NCBI RefSeq assembly: GCF_900107725.1
Contig: NZ_FNQO01000003.1
Location: 1-64,000, forward strand
Length of the DNA stretch: 64,000 bases
Direction: 5' to 3'
Source: Microbulbifer marinus
Lineage (GTDB): Bacteria > Pseudomonadota > Gammaproteobacteria > Pseudomonadales > Cellvibrionaceae
Shown here: positions 33,078-43,782 of the stretch, piece after piece
Position numbering within the stretch: position 1 is the stretch's first letter
How the letters are laid out: each line of letters opens with the position of its first letter
The notes under the pieces: generated by a model
Databases searched by the model: none
What the model was told of the DNA's origin: nothing
What the model saw: only the letters and a program-made list of their open reading frames with translations
Translations under genes and position numbers: made by a program

Positions 33078-35330
33078 ATGCGCCGTCTCTTGATTATTTT
33101 ACTTTCACTTTCGGTCGTTATTCTGACCGCGTGCAGCGCGGATACCAAAAACGGCAGAAGAAACAGCACCATTCAGGTGACACCTACTACAACCGTCGTC
33201 GATACGGATAGCGACGGTATTGCCGACAGCAGTGACAACTGCCCCAATGCCGCCAACGCCGACCAGGCCGACACCGACAAGGATTCCATCGGCGATGCCT
33301 GCGATTCCGATATCGACGGTGATGATGTCGCCAATGAGCAGGATAACTGCCCACTAATCGCCAACAATGAGCAGTCCGACATCGACGGTGACGGTACCGG
33401 CGACGCCTGTGACAATGATCGCGACGGCGACGATGTAACCGACAGCCTCGACAACTGTCCTGGGACCGCAAATCCGGACCAAGCCGATCAGGACAACGAC
33501 AATATCGGCGATGCCTGTGACTCCGATAGCGATACCGACGACGACGGCGTCGATGACGGCGCAGACAACTGTCCCAATGACGCCAATTCCGATCAGGCCG
33601 ATATCGACGGCGATGGCGCCGGAAACGCGTGTGACGGCGACGACGATGGCGACGGCACCGCTGACGGCGGCGATAACTGCCCACTGACACCCAATACCGA
33701 CCAGGCGGACCAGGACGGCGACGGCATCGGCGACGCTTGTGACACCGATCGAGACGGCGATGGTGTGGACAACGACAGTGACAATTGCCCGCTGGTCAGC
33801 AACACCGATCAGGAAGACGTGGACGGCGATGGTATCGGCGACGCCTGTGACGATCTGATCGACAACGACGACGACGGCGTTGCGAACGACGCTGACAACT
33901 GCCCCTCACACCCCAACTCCTCGCAGCGGGACACCGATGGCGATGGCATCGGCGATGCCTGTGATGATCTGATTGACAGCGACAACGACGGTGTCGAAGA
34001 CGACATCGATAACTGCCCGCTGGTGGCCAATGACGATCAGCTCGACAGCGATGGCGACGGTCAGGGCGACGCCTGTGACAACGACGACGACAACGACGGC
34101 ATCGGCGACGGGGACGACAACTGCCCGCTGACCCCCAATAACGATCAGGGCGACCTGGACGGCGACGGTGTCGGCGACGCCTGTGACGATGATCGCGATG
34201 GCGACGGTATACCCGACGGTAGCGATGACTGCCCGACGGATGCCACCAACACTTGCGATCAAGGTGACAGCGACGGCGACGGTGTCGATAACGGGCAAGA
34301 CAACTGTCCCAACATCGAAAATGCGGACCAGTCGGATCTCGACAACGACGGTATCGGCGACGCCTGTGACGACGATACGGATGGCGACGGCGTCGGCGAC
34401 AGTGGCGACAACTGCCCGATGACCGCCAACGCCGATCAACTCGACACCGACGGCGATGGTATCGGCGATGTCTGTGACGACGACCTCGATGGCGACGACG
34501 TTACCGACGACGTCGACAACTGCCCGCTGGTGAACAATCCATCGCAGCAAGACAGCGACGGCGACGGCTTCGGCGATGCCTGTGATCCCGACCAGGATGG
34601 TGACGGCGTCGACGACAACGACGACAATTGCCCGGCAACTTCCAATCCGGACCAGATTGATTCGGACGGTGATGGCCTCGGCGACGCCTGTGATCCGGAT
34701 GTGGACGGCGACGGCGTCGACAACCAAACCGATAACTGTCCGCAGACGTACAATCCACCCGTACCGCCGAGCACAGAACAGGACGACTTCGACGGTGACG
34801 GTATCGGTGACGCATGTGACGATGGCACCGCGGCGACCTGCGAAGGTATCGGCAACTTCGAGCCGATTACTACCTTCAATTCGAAACTGGACCACGGCAC
34901 AGTCGGCGACTGCAGCGGCTGCTCGGTAACCAGTCCGGGCCGGGTGACCAACGACGTCATCACCGATGCGGCGCGTATGGAAGTAGCGACGGGTGCATCC
35001 GGCTATGCCTACCTCGAGGTCGAAAGGACCGAGACTCTGATCGGCCGCCACAGGATCGGTTTCCTGGTCGAGCATCCGGCATCAATTCTGGATCTCATAC
35101 TGTTGGATACGATCACCATCACCACGCTGCGGGATGGAGTACCCACCGGCGACAGCGCCTCTGGATCGTCACTGGTCGTGTTCGATGTGGACGGCGCGGT
35201 CAATCAGCGCCTGTTGACCTTCAATTCCATCCATGACTTCGACCAGGTGCATCTCCGCCTCGACAGCCTGCTGACCGAGGTCAACCAGCTGGATGTGTAC
35301 TTGGCCTGTATGGCACCGATTAACCAGTAA
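33078..35330 (+). CDS. thrombospondin type 3 repeat lipoprotein
   Basis: A 750-residue lipoprotein. The ATG at 33078 with GGAG upstream gives a signal peptide ending in lipobox LTAC (Cys19); a TTG five codons earlier is open. About 15 tandem thrombospondin type 3 repeats follow (residues about 45-585), each with aspartates spaced as DxDxDG and a DNCP...N.DQ..D block. They are calcium-binding in known proteins, with cysteines pairing between repeats. The last 160 residues form a separate beta-rich domain with four or five cysteines (DCSGCS near its start, YLACMAP at its end) that I do not recognise. Location is the outer membrane or surface; the function (calcium-dependent adhesion or scaffold) is inferred. 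Confidence 0.9.
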   Translation: MRRLLIILLSLSVVILTACSADTKNGRRNSTIQVTPTTTVVDTDSDGIADSSDNCPNAANADQADTDKDSIGDACDSDIDGDDVANEQDNCPLIANNEQSDIDGDGTGDACDNDRDGDDVTDSLDNCPGTANPDQADQDNDNIGDACDSDSDTDDDGVDDGADNCPNDANSDQADIDGDGAGNACDGDDDGDGTADGGDNCPLTPNTDQADQDGDGIGDACDTDRDGDGVDNDSDNCPLVSNTDQEDVDGDGIGDACDDLIDNDDDGVANDADNCPSHPNSSQRDTDGDGIGDACDDLIDSDNDGVEDDIDNCPLVANDDQLDSDGDGQGDACDNDDDNDGIGDGDDNCPLTPNNDQGDLDGDGVGDACDDDRDGDGIPDGSDDCPTDATNTCDQGDSDGDGVDNGQDNCPNIENADQSDLDNDGIGDACDDDTDGDGVGDSGDNCPMTANADQLDTDGDGIGDVCDDDLDGDDVTDDVDNCPLVNNPSQQDSDGDGFGDACDPDQDGDGVDDNDDNCPATSNPDQIDSDGDGLGDACDPDVDGDGVDNQTDNCPQTYNPPVPPSTEQDDFDGDGIGDACDDGTAATCEGIGNFEPITTFNSKLDHGTVGDCSGCSVTSPGRVTNDVITDAARMEVATGASGYAYLEVERTETLIGRHRIGFLVEHPASILDLILLDTITITTLRDGVPTGDSASGSSLVVFDVDGAVNQRLLTFNSIHDFDQVHLRLDSLLTEVNQLDVYLACMAPINQ

Positions 35331-35345
35331 TTTAAATCACTAACG

Positions 35346-35373
35346 AAAAGCCCCGGCAATTGCCGGGGCTTTT
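35346..35373 (+). terminator. intrinsic terminator after the TSP3 lipoprotein
   Basis: A perfect 28-base palindrome whose half reads AAAAGCCCCGGCAA, followed by further Ts. It is a strong terminator for the plus-strand gene and may also serve the minus-strand gene that ends at 35397. Confidence 0.92.
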
Positions 35374-35396
35374 TTTATGAGCGCATAGCCAAAAAA

Positions 35397-35846
35397 TCAA
35401 TTCTTTGTCTGGTGCCTGCCAGCATCGTAGTACTGCCACAGCACATTCACGATCTTCCACTCGCCATCGACTTTCACCAAGTGCATATAATCGAGCCACT
35501 CATCGGCCTCCACCTTGACCGTGGCAATTCTGTCGTGAATATCGAGTACCTTGACCGACTTGCGGGGATTATCGGGGAATCTGTCCCCATTGCGGTTGTA
35601 ACGCTCGGCTACTCGCAGCATGGTGTCGTAATCGGTTTCCAGCAGGGTATCCTGCTCATCTTTTCGCCAGAAGGTGCGCTTTTTCAGCGCCGGATGAAGG
35701 GCCCTTTGCATCTGGTTTCTGTCGACACTGTGCTGTGATTCCAGGTAGTCGAGGGAAGCACGGATGATCATATCGCGATCATCGGCCAGAGCCGGGAAGC
35801 TGCATAGAGTGGCAAACAGCAGGGAAGCGCGCAGGTAGATAGACAT
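35397..35846 (-). CDS. secreted NTF2-like (lumazine-binding-type) protein
   Basis: A 149-residue protein with a signal peptide (MSIYLRASLLFATLCSFPALA) and a compact domain. DYLESQHSVDRNQMQRALHPALKKRTFW begins it, and VKVLDIHDRIATVKVEADEWLDYMHLVKVDG plus WKIVNVLWQYY end it, resembling the putative lumazine-binding/SnoaL-like NTF2 fold. The ATG at 35846 follows AAGGAA. Members are often of unknown role; no partner gene is adjacent. Assignment is by fold pattern only. Confidence 0.75.
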   Translation of the reverse strand: MSIYLRASLLFATLCSFPALADDRDMIIRASLDYLESQHSVDRNQMQRALHPALKKRTFWRKDEQDTLLETDYDTMLRVAERYNRNGDRFPDNPRKSVKVLDIHDRIATVKVEADEWLDYMHLVKVDGEWKIVNVLWQYYDAGRHQTKN

Positions 35847-35996
35847 ATCAGATTCCTTGTCTGGATTCTTTTGCGCGACAGATGATGCCCGGGTGGGCAA
35901 GGACCGCCACCGCTTTTCGACCAGTCGAAACCTCTGACCGGCAAAAAGAATCCCCACGCACAGGGACGCCCCGGACATGGTGGTGCGAGGGCACAA

Positions 35997-36025
35997 AAAA
36001 AGCCCCGGCGTTGCCGGGGCTTTTT
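35997..36025 (-). terminator. intrinsic terminator after the M49-like peptidase gene
   Basis: Thirteen-base arms AAAAAGCCCCGGC and complement around a three-base loop, with T-runs on both strands, 18 bases past the peptidase stop. Its stem is nearly the same sequence as the terminator at 35346-35373. Confidence 0.92.
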
Positions 36026-36043
36026 GAGCGGGAGAGAAAGTGC

Positions 36044-37765
36044 TTATTTGAGGCCCAATACTTCTTTGCCCTGAATAAAGGTCACATCCACCGGAATATC
36101 CGCTTCCGCGAGTCGATCCAGATCCGCTCGCAGTTCGGCGCCGACCACACCCTTGCCTTCCAGCAGCTCCTTCGACTTCGCGTAGTCGCCGTCACCCTGG
36201 ATGGTCAGGATCAGATTGGACAGCTTTGTCATGGCTTCCTGCATCTTCTCGAAATCGACGCTGTACTGACCGGTCTCCGGGTCGCGGGTAAAGGCACCCT
36301 GCTCCTTGAAGAAGTTAAAGCGCATCATGTTCGCCTTGCCGTGGGCGCTGGCAGCGCCGAAACGCACACTGCGGAAAATACTGGCGAGGAAGGTGACATA
36401 GTTGTCCATCAACTCACCTTCTTCGAGCTCACCTTTCTCGTGCAGGCGCGTGACCATGTACAGGCCGAGAATGTCCGCCTTGCCCTCTTCCAATGCGGAA
36501 GAGGTTTCCTTCAGCGCCTGGCGTACGTTGCTACCGTCAGTAACGGTCTTCTTGATGCCGAGACCGTGAGCCACTTCGTGGAACATGGTGTTGGCGAAGA
36601 AGGCCGGGAAGGTGATGTGCTTGCGCTGGTCCTCGGCAATCAGCACTTCGCTGATCGGCACAAGGATCTTGTCGAACTTGGCGCGCATCGCGTTTTTCAG
36701 CTGCAGGCGACGGGTGCCCTTGGCCAGCTGCACTTCCTCGTCGTTCGGCAGGTTGATGGCAATGGTCTTGGAACCTGCGTTGCTGTGACCCGCATAGAAG
36801 AGGACATCGTAGGCGTTCAGGTCGGAGTCGGTGCCCGGCTCTTCTGCCTTGTACTTGTCGTCAACCGGCAGTCCCTTCTGCAACTCCGGCAGGAACGCCG
36901 CAAACTTGGCCAGTTTTTCGCTCCACTCTTTGTCTTTCAGCAGCACGTAGGACTCGTAGGCGGTGCGGTAGGCGAACAGCTGGTCTTCGTAGTTTTCGAT
37001 CGGACCGATCACCACGTCGATATCGTTGTTCTTCATGTCCATCCAGGCCATATCGCTGGGACGGAAATCGTCACTGACCAGCGCATCGGCGCGCATGCTC
37101 AGGTAGTTGGCGAACTCCTTGTCCTCAGCCAGCTTGGCGGCCTCGCGCAGAATCTCGGCGGCGCGCTCCAGTTCGGCCTTGTAGGCCTCGCTGTAGGGGA
37201 TCAGTTCCAGCTTGCCCTCGCTGTTGCGGCGCACCAGTGAGTAGAGACCGTCTTTACCCGGCTGCTGCCAGGCTTCGAATTCAGCCTTGGTCATGTCCGC
37301 CGGATAGAAATTTGCCCCGAGCGGTTTGGGACCGTAGCCCTCGACAAACGGCTTGTTGCCGTTCAGGCGATCCCAGGGGCCGTAATTGATCTTGGCAAAC
37401 TCGCGCTTGCGGCTGTCTTCGATACTCGACAGCAGGTCCTCTGCCGGTCCGAAGGACTGCAGCCAGAACAGACGGTCCATGATCTGGCTGGCGTCGATCA
37501 GCAGGCCGATCATCTGGCGCTGATCGTCGGACAGGTCGCTCAGGTCCGCGTTCAGCTCCACCGGCACATAGATGTCAAAGCGCTGTTCCGCGTCTTCCAC
37601 CGGCTGATCCGCCGGTGTGGCGACGGTTTCCGATTCCACGACCTGGGCTTCGGCCTCGGCCTGTGCGGTTTTTTCTTCCTGTTTGTCGCTGGGTGAGCAG
37701 CCACTTACCAGCAACAGCGCCAGCAGTGCAGCGATTATCCGTGCGGATTGAATAGGGGTCGTCAT
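36044..37765 (-). CDS. M49-like (dipeptidyl peptidase III family) lipoprotein
   Basis: A 573-residue lipoprotein: signal peptide with lipobox VSGC (Cys23), an acidic linker rich in Glu/Ala, then the peptidase. The zinc-binding HEVAHG starts at 396 (HEXXH, without the extra residue of the classical HEXXGH), and EEGKAD at 426-431 matches the second M49 motif that provides the third ligand. It probably removes dipeptides from peptides in the periplasm. It is monocistronic, with its own terminator. The shortened HEXXH spacing sets it in the bacterial M49-related branch rather than true DPP III. Confidence 0.85.
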   Translation of the reverse strand: MTTPIQSARIIAALLALLLVSGCSPSDKQEEKTAQAEAEAQVVESETVATPADQPVEDAEQRFDIYVPVELNADLSDLSDDQRQMIGLLIDASQIMDRLFWLQSFGPAEDLLSSIEDSRKREFAKINYGPWDRLNGNKPFVEGYGPKPLGANFYPADMTKAEFEAWQQPGKDGLYSLVRRNSEGKLELIPYSEAYKAELERAAEILREAAKLAEDKEFANYLSMRADALVSDDFRPSDMAWMDMKNNDIDVVIGPIENYEDQLFAYRTAYESYVLLKDKEWSEKLAKFAAFLPELQKGLPVDDKYKAEEPGTDSDLNAYDVLFYAGHSNAGSKTIAINLPNDEEVQLAKGTRRLQLKNAMRAKFDKILVPISEVLIAEDQRKHITFPAFFANTMFHEVAHGLGIKKTVTDGSNVRQALKETSSALEEGKADILGLYMVTRLHEKGELEEGELMDNYVTFLASIFRSVRFGAASAHGKANMMRFNFFKEQGAFTRDPETGQYSVDFEKMQEAMTKLSNLILTIQGDGDYAKSKELLEGKGVVGAELRADLDRLAEADIPVDVTFIQGKEVLGLK

Positions 37766-37858
37766 AAGAGGTTCTGCCTATCGTTATATTTAGTCCGGCG
37801 CCACATTAGTCCGGCCGCGGATATTTATCAAGGATGAGCAAGAGCAGGCACCAGTCTT

Positions 37859-39682
37859 TTAAGGAATCAACGGTTGTGTCACCGCCGTCCGCGCTTCGGC
37901 GGTGCGCTCCTGCTGCTGCAGTTGCCACAGTGTCGCGTAATGGCCATTTTTAGCCAGCAGCTCGACATGACTCCCCTGCTCGACAATGCGGCCTTGATCC
38001 ATCACCAGAATCACATCCGCATCCACGACCGTGGAGAGGCGATGGGCAATCACCAGCGTGGTCTGCTCACGGGCGATTTCCCGCAGTGATTCGAGGATGC
38101 CGCGCTCGGATTTACTGTCGAGAGACGAGGTGGCTTCGTCGAAAACCATGATCGGCGGCCGCTTGAGCAGCGCGCGTGCGATGGCGACCCGCTGTTTTTC
38201 TCCGCCGGAAAGCTTCAGGCCGCGCTCACCGACGAGCGTCTCCACTCCTTCCGGCAACTGCTGCACAAAGTCGTGCAGATGGGCGTGGCGGATTGCCTCC
38301 ATCACCTCGTCATCGCTGGCTTCCACCCGACCGTAGCGCACATTCTCCAGAATCGACTGATTGAACAGCACCGCATCCTGCGGTACTACGCCGATCGCAC
38401 GACGCAGCGATTCCTGACTGACGGAACGGATGTCCTGGCCATCCACCAGGATGCGCCCCCCGGTGACGTCATAGAAGCGGAACAGCAACTTGAACAGCGT
38501 GGATTTACCCGCGCCGCTGGCACCGACTATCGCCACTTTCTGTTTCGGCTGCACGGTAAAGCTGACACCGCTGAGAATTTCGCGATTCTCCCGGTAGCCA
38601 AAACGCACATCGTCAAACTCGATACGCCCTTCCCGTATCTCCAGCTCCGCAGCGCCATCCCTGTCTTTTACTGCCGGCTCCACCGTCAGCAGCGAAAACA
38701 TTTTTTCAATATTTGCCAGGGCACCCTTCATTTCCCGATAGACAAAGCCGAGGAAATTGAGGGGGATGAAGATCTGCATCATGAATGCATTGATCAACAC
38801 GAAGTCACCGATGGTCATCTGACCTGTAGTGACATTCACCGCGGCCAGAATCATCGCACCGCACATGGCAGCGGCGATGATCAGCGCCTGGCCCGCATTG
38901 AGGCCGAACAGCGACAGGCGGTTCTTGCGCCGCGCCTGCTCCCAGAATGCCAGCTCACGATCGTAGTGGCCGGCCTCGTGCCGTTCGTTGCCGAAATATT
39001 TCACCGTCTCGTAGTTCAGCAGACTGTCCACCGCGCGGCTGCTGCTCTGGGACTCCGCCTGATTCAGCTCGCGCACGAAGCGCGTGCGCCACTCAGTGGC
39101 CACCACGGAAAAGCCGATGTAGACGACCACCGCGCCGAGAACCAGCAGCGCGAAGGCGACACTGTAGTTCCACCACAACAGCCCGGCGACCATCGTGATT
39201 TCCACCAGTGTCGGCACAATGTTGAACACCATGAATCGCATCAGGAAGCCGATGCCAGAGTTGCCGCGTTCTATGTCCCGTGACAGGCCGCCGGTGCGGC
39301 GGTTCAGGTGAAAATCCATATCCAGCCGGTGCAGGTGCCGGAACACCTCCAGGCCGACCCGCCGCTGGGCGCGTTCGGTGACCCGGCCGAAGATCGTATC
39401 GCGCAGCTCGCCGAACAGCGTGCTGGAAAAGCGCACCGCGCCGTAGGCCAGCAGCAGGCCGAGCGGCAGTGCGATGGCCTGAGCGGTACCGCCGGCGCTA
39501 TCCAGATCGTCGACAATGTGTTTGAGAATAAAGGGCAGGACCACGCCGGCGAGCTTGGCGCCGACGAGACACAACAGCGCGAGGATGACTGCGCGCTTGA
39601 ATTCCAGCAGGTAGGGAAACAGGGTTTTCAGTGCGCCCCAGTGCACTTCCTCCAGGGCGACGGTAGATTTTGGTCTGGGCAT
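37859..39682 (-). CDS. Atm1/HMT1-type ABC exporter (fused permease and ATPase)
   Basis: A 607-residue half-transporter. The N-terminal six-helix domain begins KTLFPYLLEFKRAVILALL and contains NRRTGGLSRDIERGNSGIGFL and the NYETVKYFGNE sequence characteristic of the Atm1/ABCB7 group. The ATPase has Walker A GASGAGKST, signature LSGGEKQR, and Walker B IMVFDEATSSLD. Atm1 relatives export glutathione-based compounds or give heavy-metal tolerance. The ATG at 39682 (MPRPKST) is favoured by family alignment; the frame is open to 39751. No metal-homeostasis gene lies next to it. Confidence 0.9.
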   Translation of the reverse strand: MPRPKSTVALEEVHWGALKTLFPYLLEFKRAVILALLCLVGAKLAGVVLPFILKHIVDDLDSAGGTAQAIALPLGLLLAYGAVRFSSTLFGELRDTIFGRVTERAQRRVGLEVFRHLHRLDMDFHLNRRTGGLSRDIERGNSGIGFLMRFMVFNIVPTLVEITMVAGLLWWNYSVAFALLVLGAVVVYIGFSVVATEWRTRFVRELNQAESQSSSRAVDSLLNYETVKYFGNERHEAGHYDRELAFWEQARRKNRLSLFGLNAGQALIIAAAMCGAMILAAVNVTTGQMTIGDFVLINAFMMQIFIPLNFLGFVYREMKGALANIEKMFSLLTVEPAVKDRDGAAELEIREGRIEFDDVRFGYRENREILSGVSFTVQPKQKVAIVGASGAGKSTLFKLLFRFYDVTGGRILVDGQDIRSVSQESLRRAIGVVPQDAVLFNQSILENVRYGRVEASDDEVMEAIRHAHLHDFVQQLPEGVETLVGERGLKLSGGEKQRVAIARALLKRPPIMVFDEATSSLDSKSERGILESLREIAREQTTLVIAHRLSTVVDADVILVMDQGRIVEQGSHVELLAKNGHYATLWQLQQQERTAEARTAVTQPLIP

Positions 39683-39821
39683 AGCTCGGTTCGCAGGATA
39701 ACTGGTGCGCATTATACGCACGCGACAACGGGAGCGCCGCGAAGATAGCACCTCAAGCTAAGTTGAGGTCAAACAACCCGCTGCAGCAAACCGGTAATCT
39801 CAGCGAGCCGCCAACAAATGG

Positions 39822-40433
39822 TTAACTCAGCGCCCGCAAGGGTACATCGTCGCGGCGGCCGATGGACGCACCGAGCACCTTGACCAGGAACTCGGTCAGT
39901 ACGCCGGCGGTGAACCCCCAGATCTCGTAGCCGCGGTACAGGTAGGCCGGCAGATACACCGCGCGCTTGTCGATGGTGATCCGGTCGGTGCGGATGCGCG
40001 GATCGGCGAGAAAAAATGACAGCGGCACGCGGAAGATCGCATCCAGCTCGCCGGGATTCGGGGTGAGTTTTGCATCGCGTGAAATCACACCGACCCAGGG
40101 CGTGACCTGCACCTGCCAGCGGGTGGTGCGCGACCACAGTGGGCCGAGCACCCGCACCTGATCAGCCGGCAGACCGATTTCCTCCTCCGCCTCGCGCAGC
40201 GCCGTGTACTCCAGCGACGGGTCCGTGTCATCCCAGCGTCCGCCCGGCAGCGAAACCTCGCCCGAATGCGTGGACAGGTTGGCCGAGCGCTTGGTCAGAA
40301 TCACCTGGGGATCCGGCTCGTCGGTCAGCGCCAACAGCACCGCTGCGTGCCCCTGCAGATCGGGGCCACTCGGCACCCTGGTCTCCAGATCACCTCGCAA
40401 CAGGGAAATCTTTTCTTCAATCTTGGTCAGCAT
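39822..40433 (-). CDS. CoA pyrophosphatase (Nudix, NudL type)
   Basis: A 203-residue Nudix hydrolase predicted to split coenzyme A into 4'-phosphopantetheine and 3',5'-ADP. The CoA-specific block ILTKRSANLSTHSGEVSLPG precedes the Nudix box GGRWDDTDPSLEYTALREAE with EEIGL. The ATG at 40433 gives the common MLTKIEEKI start; a longer frame from 40448 is possible. Confidence 0.9.
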   Translation of the reverse strand: MLTKIEEKISLLRGDLETRVPSGPDLQGHAAVLLALTDEPDPQVILTKRSANLSTHSGEVSLPGGRWDDTDPSLEYTALREAEEEIGLPADQVRVLGPLWSRTTRWQVQVTPWVGVISRDAKLTPNPGELDAIFRVPLSFFLADPRIRTDRITIDKRAVYLPAYLYRGYEIWGFTAGVLTEFLVKVLGASIGRRDDVPLRALS

Positions 40434-40584
40434 AAAAACCTGTATCAACGCACTTCAATTGTGCACGGGGCACATATTCCATCATACCGAATCCAGCCCT
40501 GCGCGCCGAGCGATCATTTTTTGACCAGCAAGACAGGGAATTCCCCACGGTCGGGGAATCCGGCACGTCAACGGAGCTAATTCA

Positions 40585-43500
40585 TCAGCTGCCTGCGGCA
40601 GTATCCTCCTGCGGCTGGGACTGAGGACTGGCCTGCCCCTTGGCCTTCTCGCGCAGCGACTGCACCAGCGCGTAATACACCGGCACCAACAGCGTCGCCA
40701 GCAGGCTCGCGGCGGTCATACCGCCAAATACCGCCAGGCCCAGGGAAACCCGGCTCACGGCACCGGCGCCGGTAGCCAACAGCAGCGGTATGACGCCGAG
40801 AATGAACGACATCGCGGTCATTAACACGGCGCGAAAGCGCAGGCGCGTCGCACTGAGTGCGGCGTCGGCGATGGACTTGCCCTTGTCCCTCTCCACGCAG
40901 GCAAACTCCACAATCAAAATTGCACTCTTCGCCGCCATGCCGATCAGCAGCACCAGACCGATCTGCGTATACAGATTATTGATGGAGCCGGTGATCCAGA
41001 CTGCAAACATCGCGCCAGTGATGGCGATAGGCACACACAGGATCACCGCAATCGGAATGCTCCAACTCTCGTACTGCGCCACCAGAAACAGGTAGACGAA
41101 CACCACGGCCAGGGAAAAGAGTATTGGCGCCATGTTGCCGGAACTGATTTCCTGCAGACTGGAGCCGGTCCACTCGTAGCCGTAGCCTTCGGGTAGCTGG
41201 TCGGCCAGATCCGCCATCGCGTTCATCGCCTGACCGCTGGAATAACCCGGCGCCTGCGCACCGTTGATCGTGACACTGTTGTAGAGGTTGTAGCGGTTGA
41301 TGGTTTGTGGAGCGACCATCGGCGTTATCTTGGACACCGAAGTCACCGGCACTAGGCCACCGCTGTTGGAACGCACGTAGAATCCGGCCAGGTCCTCCTC
41401 CTTGTCACGGAACTGGGCATCCGCCTGCACCATCACCTTGAAAACCTTGCCATACAGGTTGAAATCGTTGACATAGTAACCACCGAGCAGCGCCTGAAAG
41501 GTGGAATAGACCTCCATCAGCGGTACACCGAGGACGTGGGCCTTGTCCTTGTCCAGCGTCAACTGCAGTTGCGGTGTCGTGGCCTGAAAACTGGTGAAGG
41601 CCTGGGCGATCTCCGGTCGCTGGTTCGCCGCGCCGAGCAGCCCGTACATTACCTGCGCCAGCTGGCTTGTGCTGCGCCCTTGCAGGTCCTCGAGAATAAA
41701 CTCGAATCCGCCGACGGAGCCCACGCCCGGCAACGGCGGTATGGCAAAGGGCATGACCTGGGCATTGGGTATCTGCGCAACTTTCTTCTGCACCCGCTCC
41801 ATGATGGCAAACTGGTGATCCTGTTCGTCGGTGCGGTCATCCCAGGGTTTGAGCACGGCAAACATCATTGCCGCATTCGACGACGCACTGTTGGCCAGCA
41901 GGTTGTAACCGGGCACTCCCACTACGTGGGCCATGCCAGGTTCTTCCTGCAGAATATCGCTCACCTGCTCCACTACCGGTATCGTGCGCTCCAGCGAGGA
42001 ACCATCCGGCAGCTGAACGTGCAGCAGAAACGTGCCCTGGTCCTCGTCCGGAACAAAGCCGCCGGGAACGGTCGTGAACAGCCAGAAGCAGAAGGCAAAC
42101 ATCGCGGCGATCGACGCAATGCCAAGCAGGGGGATGGCCACCCAGAAACGCACCAAACGCAGATACAGATTCGTGGTGCGATGCAGGAATCGGTTGAAAA
42201 AACCGAAGATTCCGGTTTCCTTAATACCGGCGACCTCGCCCCCCGGGCCCGCTTTCAGCACCGTGGCACAGAGCGCCGGACTCAGTGTCAGCGCATTGAT
42301 TGACGAGATGATCACCGCCATGGATATGGTGATGGCGAACTGCTGGTACATCTTTCCGGTGACCCCCGGCATCAGCATCACCGGCACAAAAACCGCCAGC
42401 AACACCAGCGTGGTAGCGATCACCGGACCGGTGACCTCGCGCATGGATTCGAGCGCCGCCTCTCTCGGCGACAGCCCCTCCCCCATCAGCCGCTGCGTGT
42501 TTTCCACCACGATAATCGCATCATCCACGACGATACCGATAGCGAGGATCAGCGCGAACAGCGTGATGGTGTTGATACTCATGCCCAGCCCCAGCATCAG
42601 CGCAAAAGTACCGATCAGTGATACCGGGATGGCGATAGCGGGTATCAATGTCGAACGCCAGTCCTGCAGGAAAAGGAACACGACCAGGATCACCAGAATC
42701 AGCGCCAGGATCAGCGTCTGGACCACCTCTTTCATCGACGCCTCGACGAACAGCGTGGTGTCGTAAAGCACAGTGGCTTCCAGATCATCGGGGAAGCGTT
42801 CGGCAAGCAGGGCTATCCGTTCCTTGATGCCGTCGGCCACCTGCAGCGCGTTGGCGTCCGGCAGCTGGTATACACCGATCACTGCGGCCGGCTTCTTGTC
42901 CAACAGCCCGGCGGCGACATAGGACTGACTGCCCAGCTCTATCCGCGCCACGTCCCTGACTTTGACCATGCCGCCATCCGGCTTGGCGCGAATGGTGATG
43001 TCGCCGAATTGCGCCGGATCCTCGAGGCGCCCCTTGGCGATGATGTTGTACTGGAACTGCTGCTCCTTGCTGATCGGCGGTGCGCCGAGCTGGCCCGCGG
43101 CCACCTGTACATTCTGCGTCTGGATCGCGCTGATCACATCCTGCGCGGTGACATCGAGTGCCGCCATCCGGTTGGGGTTCAGCCACACGCGCATCGCATA
43201 GTTACGCGCGTTAAAGATGTTGACCTTGCTGACGCCGGGTACCCGCGCGAGTTCGTCCTTCAGGTAGATTTCCGCGTAGTTGGCCAGGAACAGCTCATCG
43301 AAGGTGTCGTTGGGGGAAAACAAATTCACCACCAGCAGCATGGTGGTGCTCTGTTTCCTCACGGTGACGCCGTTGCGTTTGACATCCTCCGGTAGCGTCG
43401 GCATTGCCTGCTGCACCCGGTTCTGCACATTCACCTGGGCAATGTCCCCGTCGATCCCGGAATCGAAGGTGACCGTCAGGCTGTAGGAGCCATCGTTGCC

Positions 43501-43749
43501 ACTGGTAGAGGACATGTATGCCATGCCCTCGACACCGTTGACCTGCGCCTCGATCGGCACCGCGACACTGTCGCGCACCACCTCGGCACTGGCGCCGGCA
43601 TAACTGGTAGAGACACTGATGGTCGGGGGCGCTATATCCGGGAACTGGGCCACCGGCAACAGTGGCAGGGCCAATATTCCTGCCAGGGTTATCAGTATCG
43701 AAATGACGAAGGCGAAGCGCGGTCGCCGGATACAGAAGGCACTGATCAT
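40585..43749 (-). CDS. RND multidrug efflux permease (HAE1/AcrB type)
   Basis: A 1054-residue inner-membrane pump with 12 predicted helices and two large periplasmic loops. The N-terminal FCIRRPRFAFVISILITLAG, the proton-relay aspartates in GIVVDDAIIVVENTQR, and the C-terminal GLVLLIGMAAKSAILIVEFA are diagnostic. It lies 33 bases after its adaptor gene, in the usual order. No TolC-like outer-membrane channel gene is near, so it must use one encoded elsewhere. A short hairpin (ATTCCCC/GGGGAAT at 40540-40559) follows the gene. Confidence 0.96.
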   Translation of the reverse strand: MISAFCIRRPRFAFVISILITLAGILALPLLPVAQFPDIAPPTISVSTSYAGASAEVVRDSVAVPIEAQVNGVEGMAYMSSTSGNDGSYSLTVTFDSGIDGDIAQVNVQNRVQQAMPTLPEDVKRNGVTVRKQSTTMLLVVNLFSPNDTFDELFLANYAEIYLKDELARVPGVSKVNIFNARNYAMRVWLNPNRMAALDVTAQDVISAIQTQNVQVAAGQLGAPPISKEQQFQYNIIAKGRLEDPAQFGDITIRAKPDGGMVKVRDVARIELGSQSYVAAGLLDKKPAAVIGVYQLPDANALQVADGIKERIALLAERFPDDLEATVLYDTTLFVEASMKEVVQTLILALILVILVVFLFLQDWRSTLIPAIAIPVSLIGTFALMLGLGMSINTITLFALILAIGIVVDDAIIVVENTQRLMGEGLSPREAALESMREVTGPVIATTLVLLAVFVPVMLMPGVTGKMYQQFAITISMAVIISSINALTLSPALCATVLKAGPGGEVAGIKETGIFGFFNRFLHRTTNLYLRLVRFWVAIPLLGIASIAAMFAFCFWLFTTVPGGFVPDEDQGTFLLHVQLPDGSSLERTIPVVEQVSDILQEEPGMAHVVGVPGYNLLANSASSNAAMMFAVLKPWDDRTDEQDHQFAIMERVQKKVAQIPNAQVMPFAIPPLPGVGSVGGFEFILEDLQGRSTSQLAQVMYGLLGAANQRPEIAQAFTSFQATTPQLQLTLDKDKAHVLGVPLMEVYSTFQALLGGYYVNDFNLYGKVFKVMVQADAQFRDKEEDLAGFYVRSNSGGLVPVTSVSKITPMVAPQTINRYNLYNSVTINGAQAPGYSSGQAMNAMADLADQLPEGYGYEWTGSSLQEISSGNMAPILFSLAVVFVYLFLVAQYESWSIPIAVILCVPIAITGAMFAVWITGSINNLYTQIGLVLLIGMAAKSAILIVEFACVERDKGKSIADAALSATRLRFRAVLMTAMSFILGVIPLLLATGAGAVSRVSLGLAVFGGMTAASLLATLLVPVYYALVQSLREKAKGQASPQSQPQEDTAAGS

Positions 43750-43782
43750 AAACCGGCCGCACTGTCTCCTGACCGCTGCGGG

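Noticed and set aside
33078..34830. CRISPR-like periodic DNA repeat
   Set aside because: The periodicity is the coding repeat of the TSP3 protein; units vary, there are no unique spacers and no cas genes.
33906..35075. 389-codon minus-strand repetitive frame
   Set aside because: It mirrors the aspartate-rich repeats of the TSP3 gene on the opposite strand; valine-rich repeats have no support as a protein.
40540..40559. Terminator for the RND operon
   Set aside because: Seven-base arms and no T-run in the operon's direction; mentioned only as a hairpin in the pump entry.
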